Positions 17,306 through 25,153 of a DNA stretch of 64,000 nucleotides are shown here, one piece after another. The stretch comes from Desulfotignum sp. (lineage in GTDB: Bacteria; Desulfobacterota; Desulfobacteria; Desulfobacterales; Desulfobacteraceae): the NCBI GenBank assembly GCA_011390635.1, contig JAABSA010000020.1, positions 1-64,000 of the forward strand. The letters are read 5' to 3'. The translations under genes were made by a program, and so were the position numbers. How positions within the stretch are numbered: the stretch's first letter is position 1; every line of letters starts with the position of its first letter. The notes below the pieces were generated by a model. It was not told the origin of the DNA. It searched no databases and saw nothing but the letters and a program-made list of their open reading frames with translations.

Positions 17306-18001
17306 TCACCAGTTCAGGTTATAGTCCTTGTCTGTCTGGGATTCCATGCTCGAAAGGACCGCATCACGTACAGCGGTCAGATGATGCCGCAAAGCTTTCT
17401 GAGCGGCTCTGATGTCGCCTTTTTCCAGATGCTCCAGGATAACCTGGTGGTGGGTTCCGAACCGCTGCCTGGGGGAAATATAGAGAACCACCCCGCGGTT
17501 TTTCAGGTAGAGCATTTCAAACAGGTTGCGCATCAGCCGCTCACCGGCGGAACCGCAGGAAATCCTGGCCAGGGTGATGTGAAATGTCATATCTGCCATA
17601 AGAACATGCCGGGCGGAATCTTTTTCCAGGGCATCCAGGTGAGTGGCCACGGCATTTTCAAGTTCCTGCCAGCCTTTTGCTGTTATCCGGCTGAGAATGG
17701 TTTCAAAACCTGCGGATTCCAGGGCCATGCGAAGGCTAAAAATATCCTGGATCATCTCCGGGGTATTGGTTTCCAGAAAATACCCCTTGTTGGGCACATG
17801 CCCCAGGATTCCTTGAAAGTGGAGCAGTTTCAGGGCCTGGATCACCGGTGTGGGACTCATGTCCAGCCGCTTGGACAGATCTCTTGCGTTAAGCCGGAGA
17901 GCAGAGGTGATCTCGTTGCTGAACAGCATGTTTTTGATACCGTTTACCGCCCGCAGGGTCAAATCTTCATTCCCGGCGTTGGGCCGAGTGTTCTTCTCCA
18001 T
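17306..18001 (-). CDS. GntR/FadR-family transcriptional regulator (FCD domain)
   Basis: A 231-residue regulator with an N-terminal winged helix (~15-80; ARDLSKRLDMSPTPVIQALKLL is the recognition region) and a C-terminal all-helical FCD ligand-binding domain (~90-220). The FCD metal-ligand pattern is visible as D and H residues in LMADMTFHITLA, then THHQVILEHLEKGD and ALRHHL. The family usually senses small carboxylates. Immediately upstream and co-oriented with the TRAP-aminotransferase-GlcDF genes, it is the likely local regulator. ATG 18001 begins a normal-length protein. Confidence 0.87.
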   Translation of the reverse strand: MEKNTRPNAGNEDLTLRAVNGIKNMLFSNEITSALRLNARDLSKRLDMSPTPVIQALKLLHFQGILGHVPNKGYFLETNTPEMIQDIFSLRMALESAGFETILSRITAKGWQELENAVATHLDALEKDSARHVLMADMTFHITLARISCGSAGERLMRNLFEMLYLKNRGVVLYISPRQRFGTHHQVILEHLEKGDIRAAQKALRHHLTAVRDAVLSSMESQTDKDYNLNW

Positions 18002-18066
18002 TCATCGTTTCCGGTTCAGCTTGGGTTCAAATTGCCCAAATGAGCTACCATGCTCTGCCATTCCTG

Positions 18067-18327
18067 TCAACAGATACAGGAATTTTTGCCGGGATAATCC
18101 CATACAGGTTTGGTATCCGGCATATCGCAATAGCCGTCTGCGCTTTCATTGCACTGCGGAGTGGTTTCCGACAGTGCCAACGCATCGTTTGCTGCGGACC
18201 TGCACAGAATGTTAAGCAGCATCTGCTGGTTTTCACTCATGCGGTCCAGGGTCTGTCGATCCGGCATGAGTTCAGCCATTGATAAAGAAACAAACAATGA
18301 GACGACGGCTTCGGGATGATCTTCCAT
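18067..18327 (-). CDS. Small protein of unknown function (86 aa)
   Basis: An 86-codon frame. ATG 18327 is chosen because it has a strong AAAGGAG ribosome site six bases upstream; the longer frame start lacks one. The N-terminal half is helical and hydrophobic (EAVVSLFVSLSMAELMPD), the middle is helical (QTLDRMSENQQMLLNILC), and the C-terminus is short, polar and holds four of the five cysteines (C47, C64, C72 and two at the end, as CIC), hinting at metal binding or disulfides. No signal peptide is convincing. It diverges from the sigma-54 activator and could be its target. Family not recognised. Confidence 0.5.
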   Translation of the reverse strand: MEDHPEAVVSLFVSLSMAELMPDRQTLDRMSENQQMLLNILCRSAANDALALSETTPQCNESADGYCDMPDTKPVWDYPGKNSCIC

Positions 18328-18508
18328 GACAGACTCCTTTTTTTGTGTAACATAAATCAGATTCAATGTTTAATCCTTGTTTTTTGAAGACAGCAAGATT
18401 CAGACCATCTTGAAGCTGGTACTTGTGAAATGAACATGGAGACTTGTCGGCAGGCATTCAGCGGTTTTTTTAAGGAAAAAAATTTTATTCGATATTCCAT
18501 GTACGGAG

Positions 18509-18544
18509 TGTATCAAAACACATACATGTATTTGATTTGATACA
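18509..18544. promoter_or_regulatory. 36-bp near-perfect palindrome, probable operator
   Basis: The dyad is centred at 18526.5. Outer 9-bp arms TGTATCAAA/TTTGATACA are perfect, the central ATACATGTAT is perfect, and 16 of 18 paired positions match overall. A third half-site TGTATCAAA lies at 18621-18629, abutting the activator ATG. It sits in the 302-bp region between the 86-aa ORF and the sigma-54 activator gene, which holds no other gene. Probable autoregulatory binding site of the activator or of another dimeric regulator. Confidence 0.5.
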
Positions 18545-18629
18545 ATTTGATCTGTTTTTTGACCTATGTTTCCATTTTTTTCTCGACATTTGGGATACCA
18601 GCTTCTATATTCATCCCAGGTGTATCAAA

Positions 18630-20024
18630 ATGAATACAATAAAAGAAATAACCGAAAAGCTGAGACTCTACGAGCGGATATTTGACAATATCAATGCCGG
18701 CGTGCTGGTGATCGATGCTGATGGGTATATCACCCACTTTAACAAGCCTTACGGCCGGTTTCTGAACATGGACCCCAGTGCCCAGATCGGCCGCCATTGT
18801 ACCGAGGTGGTTGAAAACACCCGCATGCATATCGTGGCCCGGACCGGAGAAGCTGAAATCAATAAATCCCATCGCATTAAAGGCCAGGACATGGTGGTTC
18901 AGCGCATTCCCATCAAAAAGGACGGGCAGGTCATCGCTGTTTACGGCCAGGTCATGTTCAAGAACGTGGCTGAAGTCCGGGAGCTGGCCGCAAAACTGTC
19001 TGTGCTGGAATCCAAAGTGCAGCTGTTTGAAAAAGAGATATTTGACCTGCGCGCCACCAGATACACCTTTGACTGCATTATCGGCCCCAGCGATGCCATC
19101 ACCCGCCTCAAGCAGGAGGCGCAAAAAGCGGCATCCAACAATTCCGGCGTACTGGTGACCGGTGAGAGCGGCACCGGCAAGGAGCTTTTTTCCCAGGCGA
19201 TCCACAATGCAGGTCCAAGAAGACTTCATCCGTTTGTGCGGATAAATTGTGCGGCCATTCCAAAGGACCTGCTGGAATCAGAGTTGTTCGGATATGAAGA
19301 AGGTGCGTTTACAGGGGCGAGGACAAAGGGGAAACCCGGAAAGTTCGAGCTGGCCAATAAAGGCACCATATTTCTGGACGAAATCGGTGATTTGCCCCTG
19401 GATATGCAGCCCAAACTGCTTCGGGTACTTGAGGAAAAAGAGTTTGAACGCATTGGCGGCACAAAAGTTCTCCGGTCGGATTTCAGGGTGATATGCGCCA
19501 CCAACCAGAATCTGGAAGAGATGATGAAAAAAAACAGATTCAGGCGGGATCTGTTTTACCGGCTGAATGTCATCCCTGTTCACATTCCACCGCTGCGGGA
19601 GCGGCCGGCTGATATCCTGCCCCTGGCAAAGCATATGTTAAAAAAGATTGCAAAAGAAGCCGGCCGTCCGGTCATGAAAATAGAAAAAAAAGCAGCCAAA
19701 GAAATTGAGCGCTACCATTGGCCCGGCAATGCCAGGGAACTGTCCAATGTACTGGAGCGGGCCATGTATGCCTCGGGTAATGATATTATCTACAAAGGGG
19801 ATCTGCCCTTCAATCTGGCAGCCGCTGAAGATGTCTCTGGCAGGCTGTCAAAGCCCACCCTGAAAAACGCCCGTAATGAGGCCCAGATAAAGGCGATCTA
19901 TCAGGCACTGGCAAGAACCGGCTACAACAAGGCAAAAGCCGCCAGGCTACTGGGCATCCACCGGACACTGCTGTATAAAAAAATGAAAAAATATAACATC
20001 GGCCTGATGCCGGAGCAGGATTAG
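18630..20024 (+). CDS. PAS-domain sigma-54-dependent transcriptional activator (Fis-type HTH)
   Basis: A 465-residue bacterial enhancer-binding protein. A PAS domain covers ~8-115 (INAGVLVIDADGYITHFN), followed by a short coiled coil (~115-142). The AAA+ core has Walker A GESGTGKE (178-185), the sigma-54 contact loop GAFTGA (225-230) and Walker B TIFLDEIG (246-253), and an R-finger region FRRDLFYRLNV. A Fis-like HTH ends the protein (NKAKAARLLGIHRTLLYKK). ATG 18630 is used because PAS similarity begins right after it and the upstream extension is hydrophobic leader-like sequence with palindrome DNA in it. There is no receiver domain, so control is through the PAS sensor. Target genes are not certain; the divergent 86-aa ORF and the liv operon are neighbours. 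Confidence 0.9.
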   Translation: MNTIKEITEKLRLYERIFDNINAGVLVIDADGYITHFNKPYGRFLNMDPSAQIGRHCTEVVENTRMHIVARTGEAEINKSHRIKGQDMVVQRIPIKKDGQVIAVYGQVMFKNVAEVRELAAKLSVLESKVQLFEKEIFDLRATRYTFDCIIGPSDAITRLKQEAQKAASNNSGVLVTGESGTGKELFSQAIHNAGPRRLHPFVRINCAAIPKDLLESELFGYEEGAFTGARTKGKPGKFELANKGTIFLDEIGDLPLDMQPKLLRVLEEKEFERIGGTKVLRSDFRVICATNQNLEEMMKKNRFRRDLFYRLNVIPVHIPPLRERPADILPLAKHMLKKIAKEAGRPVMKIEKKAAKEIERYHWPGNARELSNVLERAMYASGNDIIYKGDLPFNLAAAEDVSGRLSKPTLKNARNEAQIKAIYQALARTGYNKAKAARLLGIHRTLLYKKMKKYNIGLMPEQD

Positions 20025-20115
20025 GGCAAGGTTCACCGGGATAGAACAGCCGGGAAAATTTCATGGTTCTGACAATTGCAGCAGATCAGGATCCGGCGGT
20101 TCAAGCCCGGTGCGG

Positions 20116-20286
20116 TCATTTGTGCAGAACGGGCACCAGGAACACAAAACAAGCCACCAGGAAAAACAATGATCCCATAAATCCCAGCCAGTCCCGGGCC
20201 TGGATGGCGGCTGCCATGAAAAATACAGCCGAGATGATGAACAGCATCCAGCCCCATACCTGGCATTTTTTTTCAAACAGGGTCAT
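20116..20286 (-). CDS. Small two-helix membrane protein at the end of the ABC importer operon (56 aa)
   Basis: ATG 20286 has a good AAGGAAG ribosome site five bases upstream. The 56-residue product has two hydrophobic helices, about residues 11-28 (VWGWMLFIISAVFFMAAA) and 33-53 (LGFMGSLFFLVACFVFL), joined by a short polar loop (QARDW) that is typical of a helical hairpin. There is no signal peptide or lipobox. It follows the substrate-binding protein gene after a terminator-like hairpin, so it would be made at a lower level. I do not know the family; association with LivM/LivH-type permeases is suggested by position only. Confidence 0.6.
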   Translation of the reverse strand: MTLFEKKCQVWGWMLFIISAVFFMAAAIQARDWLGFMGSLFFLVACFVFLVPVLHK

Positions 20287-20300
20287 TGGTTCTTCCTTTT

Positions 20301-20343
20301 AAAAATATAACAGCCGCCCCTGCCACAGAGCTGGGACGGCTGT
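20301..20343 (-). terminator. Hairpin with T-tract between the binding-protein gene and the small membrane protein
   Basis: On the minus strand ACAGCCG (20337-20343) pairs with CGGCTGT (20310-20316), with three further G-C pairs inside, followed by TTATATTTTT (20300-20309). It lies 23 bp after the binding-protein stop. It is probably a partial terminator that lowers expression of the last gene. Confidence 0.5.
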
Positions 20344-20366
20344 CTGATTTCAGCTGTGACCGGTTC

Positions 20367-21590
20367 CTACTGCTTGATCCATCTGGGGACCTGGAACTGG
20401 TAGTCTTTATAGGGTTTGGTTGGCGGGTCCGTGAAGATGGCCACCATTTCACCGTTCTGCACCTGATAGTGAGCGATCGGTACATCCCCGCCGGCTCTCA
20501 TGACATGGTCATCATCCCATTTCCACCACCCGGTTTCACCTTTGTAGCCTTTTGTGGCGATGTAGTCTGACACGGCATCGTGGTTTTTCTCATCTCCTAC
20601 CGCTTCCACGGCAGTGGCCCATGCCTTGACACCGGAATAGGCAGCCCAGGAGCCGGCCTGGGGCAGATGGCCCCAGATGGTTTCAAATTTATCCAGCCAG
20701 GCCTGGGCTTCCGGGGTTGGTGCCTCAGGAGTCGGCATGGCCGTGGGCACTTCCCCCAGCAGGCCGTCTGCTTCCTTGCCCATGGTTTCCACCACCTCCC
20801 TGGGTACCAGGGAATATCCATAGCTTAAAATGGAGTTGGTGGGCCGCTGCATGAACTGCCGGAAAAAGGTGATCACTTCCTGGGCGGACACGATTTCCAC
20901 ATGGATGATGGCTGGTTTGATTCTGCGGATCTGGGTCAGCAAAGGTCCCCACTGGTTTGTGCCGTAAGGTACCAGTTCATGCATGGCCACATCCCACCCT
21001 TTTTCCTTGAAATTCTTTTTCAGGGTGTCTCCCACTTCCGTGCCCCAGGCATCGTCTGCCGTAATGATCACCGCTTTTTTGTTGGGGTATTCATAGGGCA
21101 GGGCCATGAGCACATTGAACATGGACTGGGCCTGGTTGATGCCGGTGTCGGTGAGCTGGAAGATGTTTTTGTATTGTTCTCTGTCCTCGTTGAACACATC
21201 CACGGCAGCCTGGGAGCCGTCATCGGCAAAGAAGGGCGCCGTGTACTTGCCGTACGCACGGACATCCTGGCCCCATCCTGCCCAGCCTGCGTGCACGGAA
21301 TCCACATCGATCTGGCCGCACAGATAATCAGCCCCCTGCATGACCCGTTCCGGGGCAAACTCCTGGGTGTCAAAACGCACGGGTTCCAGCTGTTTTCCCA
21401 GCAGGCCGCCGTTGTCATTGATCTCGTCGATGGCCATTTTAATGCCTTTCCAGTAGTTGTCTCCGGTGTCGGTGTACGGGCCGGTCATGGCCAGGGGCAC
21501 TCCCACCTTGATGGTGTCGTTGGCCCACAGGGCTGTGGCCGGGATCAGACCCAGTGCCAGTATCAATAAAATACCAAATGCTTTTTTCAT
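20367..21590 (-). CDS. Periplasmic amino-acid/amide-binding protein of a Liv-type ABC importer
   Basis: A 407-residue type I periplasmic binding protein (Peripla_BP_6 family). A signal peptide covers ~1-24 (MKKAFGILLILALGL, cleaved near ATALWA). The typical start of the mature protein is IKVGVPLAMTGPYTDTG (~28-44), followed by AIDEINDNGGLLGKQ. ATG 21590 is preferred to ATG 21596 because GGAGG lies six bases before the former and abuts the latter. The family binds branched-chain amino acids, amides, urea or aromatic acids; the ligand cannot be told. It is the fifth gene in the operon after the two ATPases and two permeases. Confidence 0.9.
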   Translation of the reverse strand: MKKAFGILLILALGLIPATALWANDTIKVGVPLAMTGPYTDTGDNYWKGIKMAIDEINDNGGLLGKQLEPVRFDTQEFAPERVMQGADYLCGQIDVDSVHAGWAGWGQDVRAYGKYTAPFFADDGSQAAVDVFNEDREQYKNIFQLTDTGINQAQSMFNVLMALPYEYPNKKAVIITADDAWGTEVGDTLKKNFKEKGWDVAMHELVPYGTNQWGPLLTQIRRIKPAIIHVEIVSAQEVITFFRQFMQRPTNSILSYGYSLVPREVVETMGKEADGLLGEVPTAMPTPEAPTPEAQAWLDKFETIWGHLPQAGSWAAYSGVKAWATAVEAVGDEKNHDAVSDYIATKGYKGETGWWKWDDDHVMRAGGDVPIAHYQVQNGEMVAIFTDPPTKPYKDYQFQVPRWIKQ

Positions 21591-21626
21591 GTTCATCCTC
21601 CTGAAATGTTAAGATTCCCGGGAGAT

Positions 21627-21641
21627 CAGGGCCTGGCCCTG
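21627..21641. other. Perfect 7-bp-arm hairpin before the binding-protein gene
   Basis: CAGGGCC-T-GGCCCTG sits in the 62-bp gap between livM and the binding-protein gene. Intercistronic hairpins at this position commonly stabilise or process mRNA so that binding protein exceeds permease. No T-tract follows, so it is not an obvious terminator. Confidence 0.35.
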
Positions 21642-21652
21642 TCCCCCTATGA

Positions 21653-22624
21653 TTAATGGGTTATGCTATGCTTGTTTTTTGAAAACAACCGCTCAAACAG
21701 CCCCACAATGCCATCGGGCAAAAGCAGCACCAGGACCACCACCATGGCCCCCATGGTGATGGGCCTGTATGGACCCAGGGGGGAGAGCAGTTCATTGACG
21801 ACAATGGTGATAAAGGCCCCGATGACAGCACCGGGAAATTTGCCCACCCCGCCGATGACCAGGATCACCATGAGGGTGACAAACAGGTCGATGCCCAGCA
21901 TTCTTGTGGACAGCATGCCCACGTAATGGGCGTAAAATCCCCCCATCATGCCGGTGAGAAAAGAGGTCAGGGCAAATACCATCAGTTTATATTTAAAGGC
22001 AGACACCCCCAGGCAAATGGCAAATTCCTGGGAATCTTTCAATGCCAGAAACGCCGTACCCCAGTGAGATTTGATCACCACAAGAATGATGACTGAACAC
22101 ACCACCGCCACCAGGAAAAACAGGTAAAAATAGGGCACCGGACTGGCCGTGGTAAAGGTGTACCCGAAAATGGTCATGGGTTCGATGGTCAAAAGTCCCC
22201 GGGTGCCGCCGGTGCCGATGGCCCGGCCGATGTCTCCTTTGAGGACCGGTTCCAGGATCATGTGTACTGCAAAGGTGACCAGTGCAATATAGGCACCCTT
22301 GAGCTTGAGGCAGGGCAGGCCCACCAGGATGCCTATGGCGGCGGTGATGCCGCCGGCAATGAACACCGCAAAAATGGGGGGAATGCCAAACTGCCCCGAA
22401 ATAATGGCCGAAGCATAGGATCCCATGACAAAAAACGCCACCTGGCCGAAGGAGAAAATACCGGCAAATCCCATGATCAGGTCCCAGCAGGAGGCCACCA
22501 CCGACCAGATCAGGCACATGATCAGGATGTGCATGATAAAATTGGTACCCCCGAAAAACAGGGGCAGAAGCGCCACAATGGCCCAGATGACCGCCAGCAG
22601 AATGGTAATGCGTTTGTGATCCAT
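21653..22624 (-). CDS. livM: LivM-type ABC importer permease
   Basis: A 323-residue inner-membrane permease of the branched-chain amino acid importer class, with about nine to ten hydrophobic helices. The LivM features GFAGIFSFGQVAFFVMGSYAS appear near residues 52-72 (split by family loop positions) and the EAA-like coupling region GLPCLKLKGAYIALVTFAV near 102-120. A C-terminal GGVGKFPGAVIGA motif is present. ATG 22624 lies 4 bp after the livH stop. It heterodimerises with LivH. Confidence 0.9.
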   Translation of the reverse strand: MDHKRITILLAVIWAIVALLPLFFGGTNFIMHILIMCLIWSVVASCWDLIMGFAGIFSFGQVAFFVMGSYASAIISGQFGIPPIFAVFIAGGITAAIGILVGLPCLKLKGAYIALVTFAVHMILEPVLKGDIGRAIGTGGTRGLLTIEPMTIFGYTFTTASPVPYFYLFFLVAVVCSVIILVVIKSHWGTAFLALKDSQEFAICLGVSAFKYKLMVFALTSFLTGMMGGFYAHYVGMLSTRMLGIDLFVTLMVILVIGGVGKFPGAVIGAFITIVVNELLSPLGPYRPITMGAMVVVLVLLLPDGIVGLFERLFSKNKHSITH

Positions 22625-22628
22625 TAAT

Positions 22629-23501
22629 CTATCCCCATTTTCCCATCAACCCCTGGGGCCGGACCGCCAGGGTGGTCAACAATACGGCAAACAACACAAT
22701 CAGGGTCCAGGTCATGCCGAAATACCATCCCACAAATGACTCGAGCATGCCCACAATAAACGCGGCATACAGCCCGCCCCTGATGGAGCCCATGCCGCCG
22801 AAAGCCGTGATCACCCATGCCTTGACCAGAATGTCCCACCCGCCCATGGGGGTGATGAAATATTTTTGGGCCAGCAGGATTCCCCCCATGCCCACCATGA
22901 CCGTGGAAATGGCAAAGGTGGCGGCAAAGACAAATTCCTTGGGAATCCCCACGATCTGCGCACCGGCCGGGTTCTGGGCCACGGCCCGCACCGACATGCC
23001 CGTACGGGTGTTGTTGAGAAACCAGCGGAACATCAGAATGCCGCCGATGGACAGAAAAAAGATCCCCACATCCTGGTGGGACAGATAAAAATCTCCGGCC
23101 TCAAAACTGCCTTCCAGAAACGGGGGCAGCGATTTCATGCGGGACCCGAATATCACCTGAAAGGAGTTATCCAGAAATAATGCCAGGCCTAAGGTGATCA
23201 TCATCACCTTGATTTCCCAGTCATCTCTTTTGCGCAGCGGCGCTACCAGGGCTTTTTCCACAAAATATCCAAAGACCAGCAAAATGGGAACAGCCAGCAA
23301 AAATACCAGAAAATAGTTGTTGATAAAGGAAAGGCCAAACAGCAGGAACGCAATGTATCCGCCCAGGCTGTAAAAGGACCCATAGGCAAAGTTGAAGGCT
23401 TTGGACACACCGTAAATCAGGGTGAGGCCCACGGCCATTAGGGCATAGACAGATCCGTTGATCAGGCCGCTGATAATGACATCCGCAATTTCGAAGATCA
23501 T
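22629..23501 (-). CDS. livH: LivH-type ABC importer permease
   Basis: A 290-residue permease with about eight membrane helices. The N-terminal GLINGSVYALMAVGLTLIYG (~13-32) is diagnostic of LivH, and AFGGMGSIRGGLYAAFIVGM follows near the C-terminus. ATG 23501 follows the livF stop at 23514 and is preceded by AGGAGG. It forms the membrane channel with LivM. Confidence 0.92.
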   Translation of the reverse strand: MIFEIADVIISGLINGSVYALMAVGLTLIYGVSKAFNFAYGSFYSLGGYIAFLLFGLSFINNYFLVFLLAVPILLVFGYFVEKALVAPLRKRDDWEIKVMMITLGLALFLDNSFQVIFGSRMKSLPPFLEGSFEAGDFYLSHQDVGIFFLSIGGILMFRWFLNNTRTGMSVRAVAQNPAGAQIVGIPKEFVFAATFAISTVMVGMGGILLAQKYFITPMGGWDILVKAWVITAFGGMGSIRGGLYAAFIVGMLESFVGWYFGMTWTLIVLFAVLLTTLAVRPQGLMGKWG

Positions 23502-23513
23502 ATGGGGTTCCTC

Positions 23514-24218
23514 CTACATGCCCAGGAAAATTTCTTTTAAGTGGTCATTGCCCAATGCATCTTCCCTGGAGCCTTCAAAGCTGATGCGCCCTTCTTCGAG
23601 TACATACAATTTGTCCGCCAGAGTGGTGATCTGCGGAATGTTCTGTTCCACCACCAGCAGGGTGATACCCTGGGCATTGATCTGTTTGATGATCTTTGCC
23701 ACTTCGTCTCTCAGGTTGGGCTGGAGCCCCAGGGAGGGTTCGTCTATGGCCAGAAACCTTGCATTGGACATCAGCCCCCTGGCAATGGCCAGCATTCTGG
23801 CTTCCCCGCCGCTCATGGTGGCGGCCGATTGGGATTGCCGGTCCCGCAGCCGGGGAAACAGGTCGAACACCTTTTCGAGGTTGTCTTTTTCATGGGAGCG
23901 GGCAGATCGTGAATAGGCGCCCAGTTTCAGGTTTTCCAGCACGGTCATCTGGGGAAACAGCTCGCGGTTTTCCGCAATATAGGTGATACCCATGTTCACC
24001 AGTTTTTCAGACCCCATGCCCGTGATATTTTCCGACTCATATTCCATGAGACCGGTCACTTTTTCCACCAGGCCGCAGATGGATTTGAGCACCGTGCTTT
24101 TGCCATGGCCGTTGGGCCCCAGCATGACCACCACCTGTCCTTTTTTCACTTCCAGGGACACATTTTTCAACACATGAAAATCCTGGTAATAGGCGTTTAC
24201 ATCCACAAGTTTAATCAT
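23514..24218 (-). CDS. livF: LivF-type ABC importer ATPase
   Basis: A 234-residue ABC ATPase. Walker A is GPNGHGKST (34-42), with His at the position that is normally Ala; the signature is SGGEARMLAIARGL (~134-147) and Walker B is FLAIDEPSLGL. ATG 24218 follows GGGGGA and overlaps the livG stop by 8 bp. The frame extends upstream without a ribosome site. It pairs with LivG to energise the importer. Confidence 0.92.
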   Translation of the reverse strand: MIKLVDVNAYYQDFHVLKNVSLEVKKGQVVVMLGPNGHGKSTVLKSICGLVEKVTGLMEYESENITGMGSEKLVNMGITYIAENRELFPQMTVLENLKLGAYSRSARSHEKDNLEKVFDLFPRLRDRQSQSAATMSGGEARMLAIARGLMSNARFLAIDEPSLGLQPNLRDEVAKIIKQINAQGITLLVVEQNIPQITTLADKLYVLEEGRISFEGSREDALGNDHLKEIFLGM

Positions 24219-24921
24219 GGCTGTCCCCCAGATAGCATTCAATGACCCGGGGATCTGACGTGACCTCTCTGGGGTCTCCGCAGCAGATTTCCGTGCCGGT
24301 TTCAATGATCAGAAGTGTCTGGGTCAATTCCGTGAGCACTTTCATGAAATGTTCGATGATGATGATGGTCACCCCTAAATCCTGGTTGATGCGCCGGATC
24401 AGGTCCATGAGCTGGATGATTTCACTGGCATTGGATCCGGCCATGGGTTCGTCCAGCATGAGAATTTCGGGCCGGGTAGCCAGAGCCGCGCCGATCATGA
24501 GCATTTTTTTGTCCAGCAGATTGAGGCTGCCGGTGGGGGCATCGCGTTTTGCCGCAAGGTTTGTAAATGCCAGTACCGTGTCCACATGATCTTTGTCAAA
24601 CCCTTTCTGGCTGCCGAAATAGCTGCCCACTTCAATGGATTTTTCCACGGTGAGGCTGGGAAATGTCTGGGGGATTTGAAAGGTTCTGGCAATGCCCAGT
24701 CTGGCAATGACATGGGGAGGCATGCCCGTGATGTCCTGATCTTTGAAGGAAATTGTGCCTTTAAAATCATACAGCCCTGTGATAAGGTTATACAAAGTTG
24801 ATTTTCCCGCCCCGTTGGGACCGGCAATGCCGAACACCTGACCCTGGCTGACCTCAAAGCTGAGGTTGTTGACGGCTGTCAAAGCCCCGAATTTTTTGGT
24901 GACGTTGGTCACGCGCAGCAT
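24211..24921 (-). CDS. livG: LivG-type ABC importer ATPase with an unusual signature motif
   Basis: A 236-residue ABC ATPase and the first gene of the importer operon. Walker A GPNGAGKST is at 33-41, Walker B EILMLDEPMAGS at ~152-163 and the switch His in IIEHFMK. LivG-specific GIARTFQIPQ is at ~76-85. Where LivG normally has an (S/Y)GGQ(Q)R-type signature, residues 132-141 read SLNLLDKKML, so the canonical LSGGQ is missing. ATG 24921 has GGAAGGGG upstream and matches the family N-terminus; a longer upstream frame lacks one. Confidence 0.9.
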   Translation of the reverse strand: MLRVTNVTKKFGALTAVNNLSFEVSQGQVFGIAGPNGAGKSTLYNLITGLYDFKGTISFKDQDITGMPPHVIARLGIARTFQIPQTFPSLTVEKSIEVGSYFGSQKGFDKDHVDTVLAFTNLAAKRDAPTGSLNLLDKKMLMIGAALATRPEILMLDEPMAGSNASEIIQLMDLIRRINQDLGVTIIIIEHFMKVLTELTQTLLIIETGTEICCGDPREVTSDPRVIECYLGDSHD

Positions 24922-25153
24922 GTTACCCCTTCCTCCCCTTTGTTTACCCCGGACACAGGACTTGTGTATCACATAGTATGTGATATGTATTGCCCGCTGC
25001 ATCCATACCATGGCTGTGTGTTGAAATCAAGTTTTTTGTTTGGCATCTGAAAATTCAAATGCGAAATATATTGAAGAATAGAAATTTCTTTGGTATTAGA
25101 AAACCTCATAATGATATACAACAAAAAATTTTAAAACAAGGGAGAACCAATTC

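Noticed and set aside
18440-18470. Sigma-54 (-24/-12) promoter for the PAS activator or the 86-aa ORF
   Set aside because: GG-N10-GC spacing matches near 18453 but the flanking bases do not fit TGGCAC-N5-TTGC; too weak to list.
20033-20276. Longer minus-strand frames over the small membrane protein gene
   Set aside because: They are in other frames, have no ribosome site and are rich in Cys/Trp/Pro runs; the 56-codon frame with strong ribosome site and two TM helices is the better gene.
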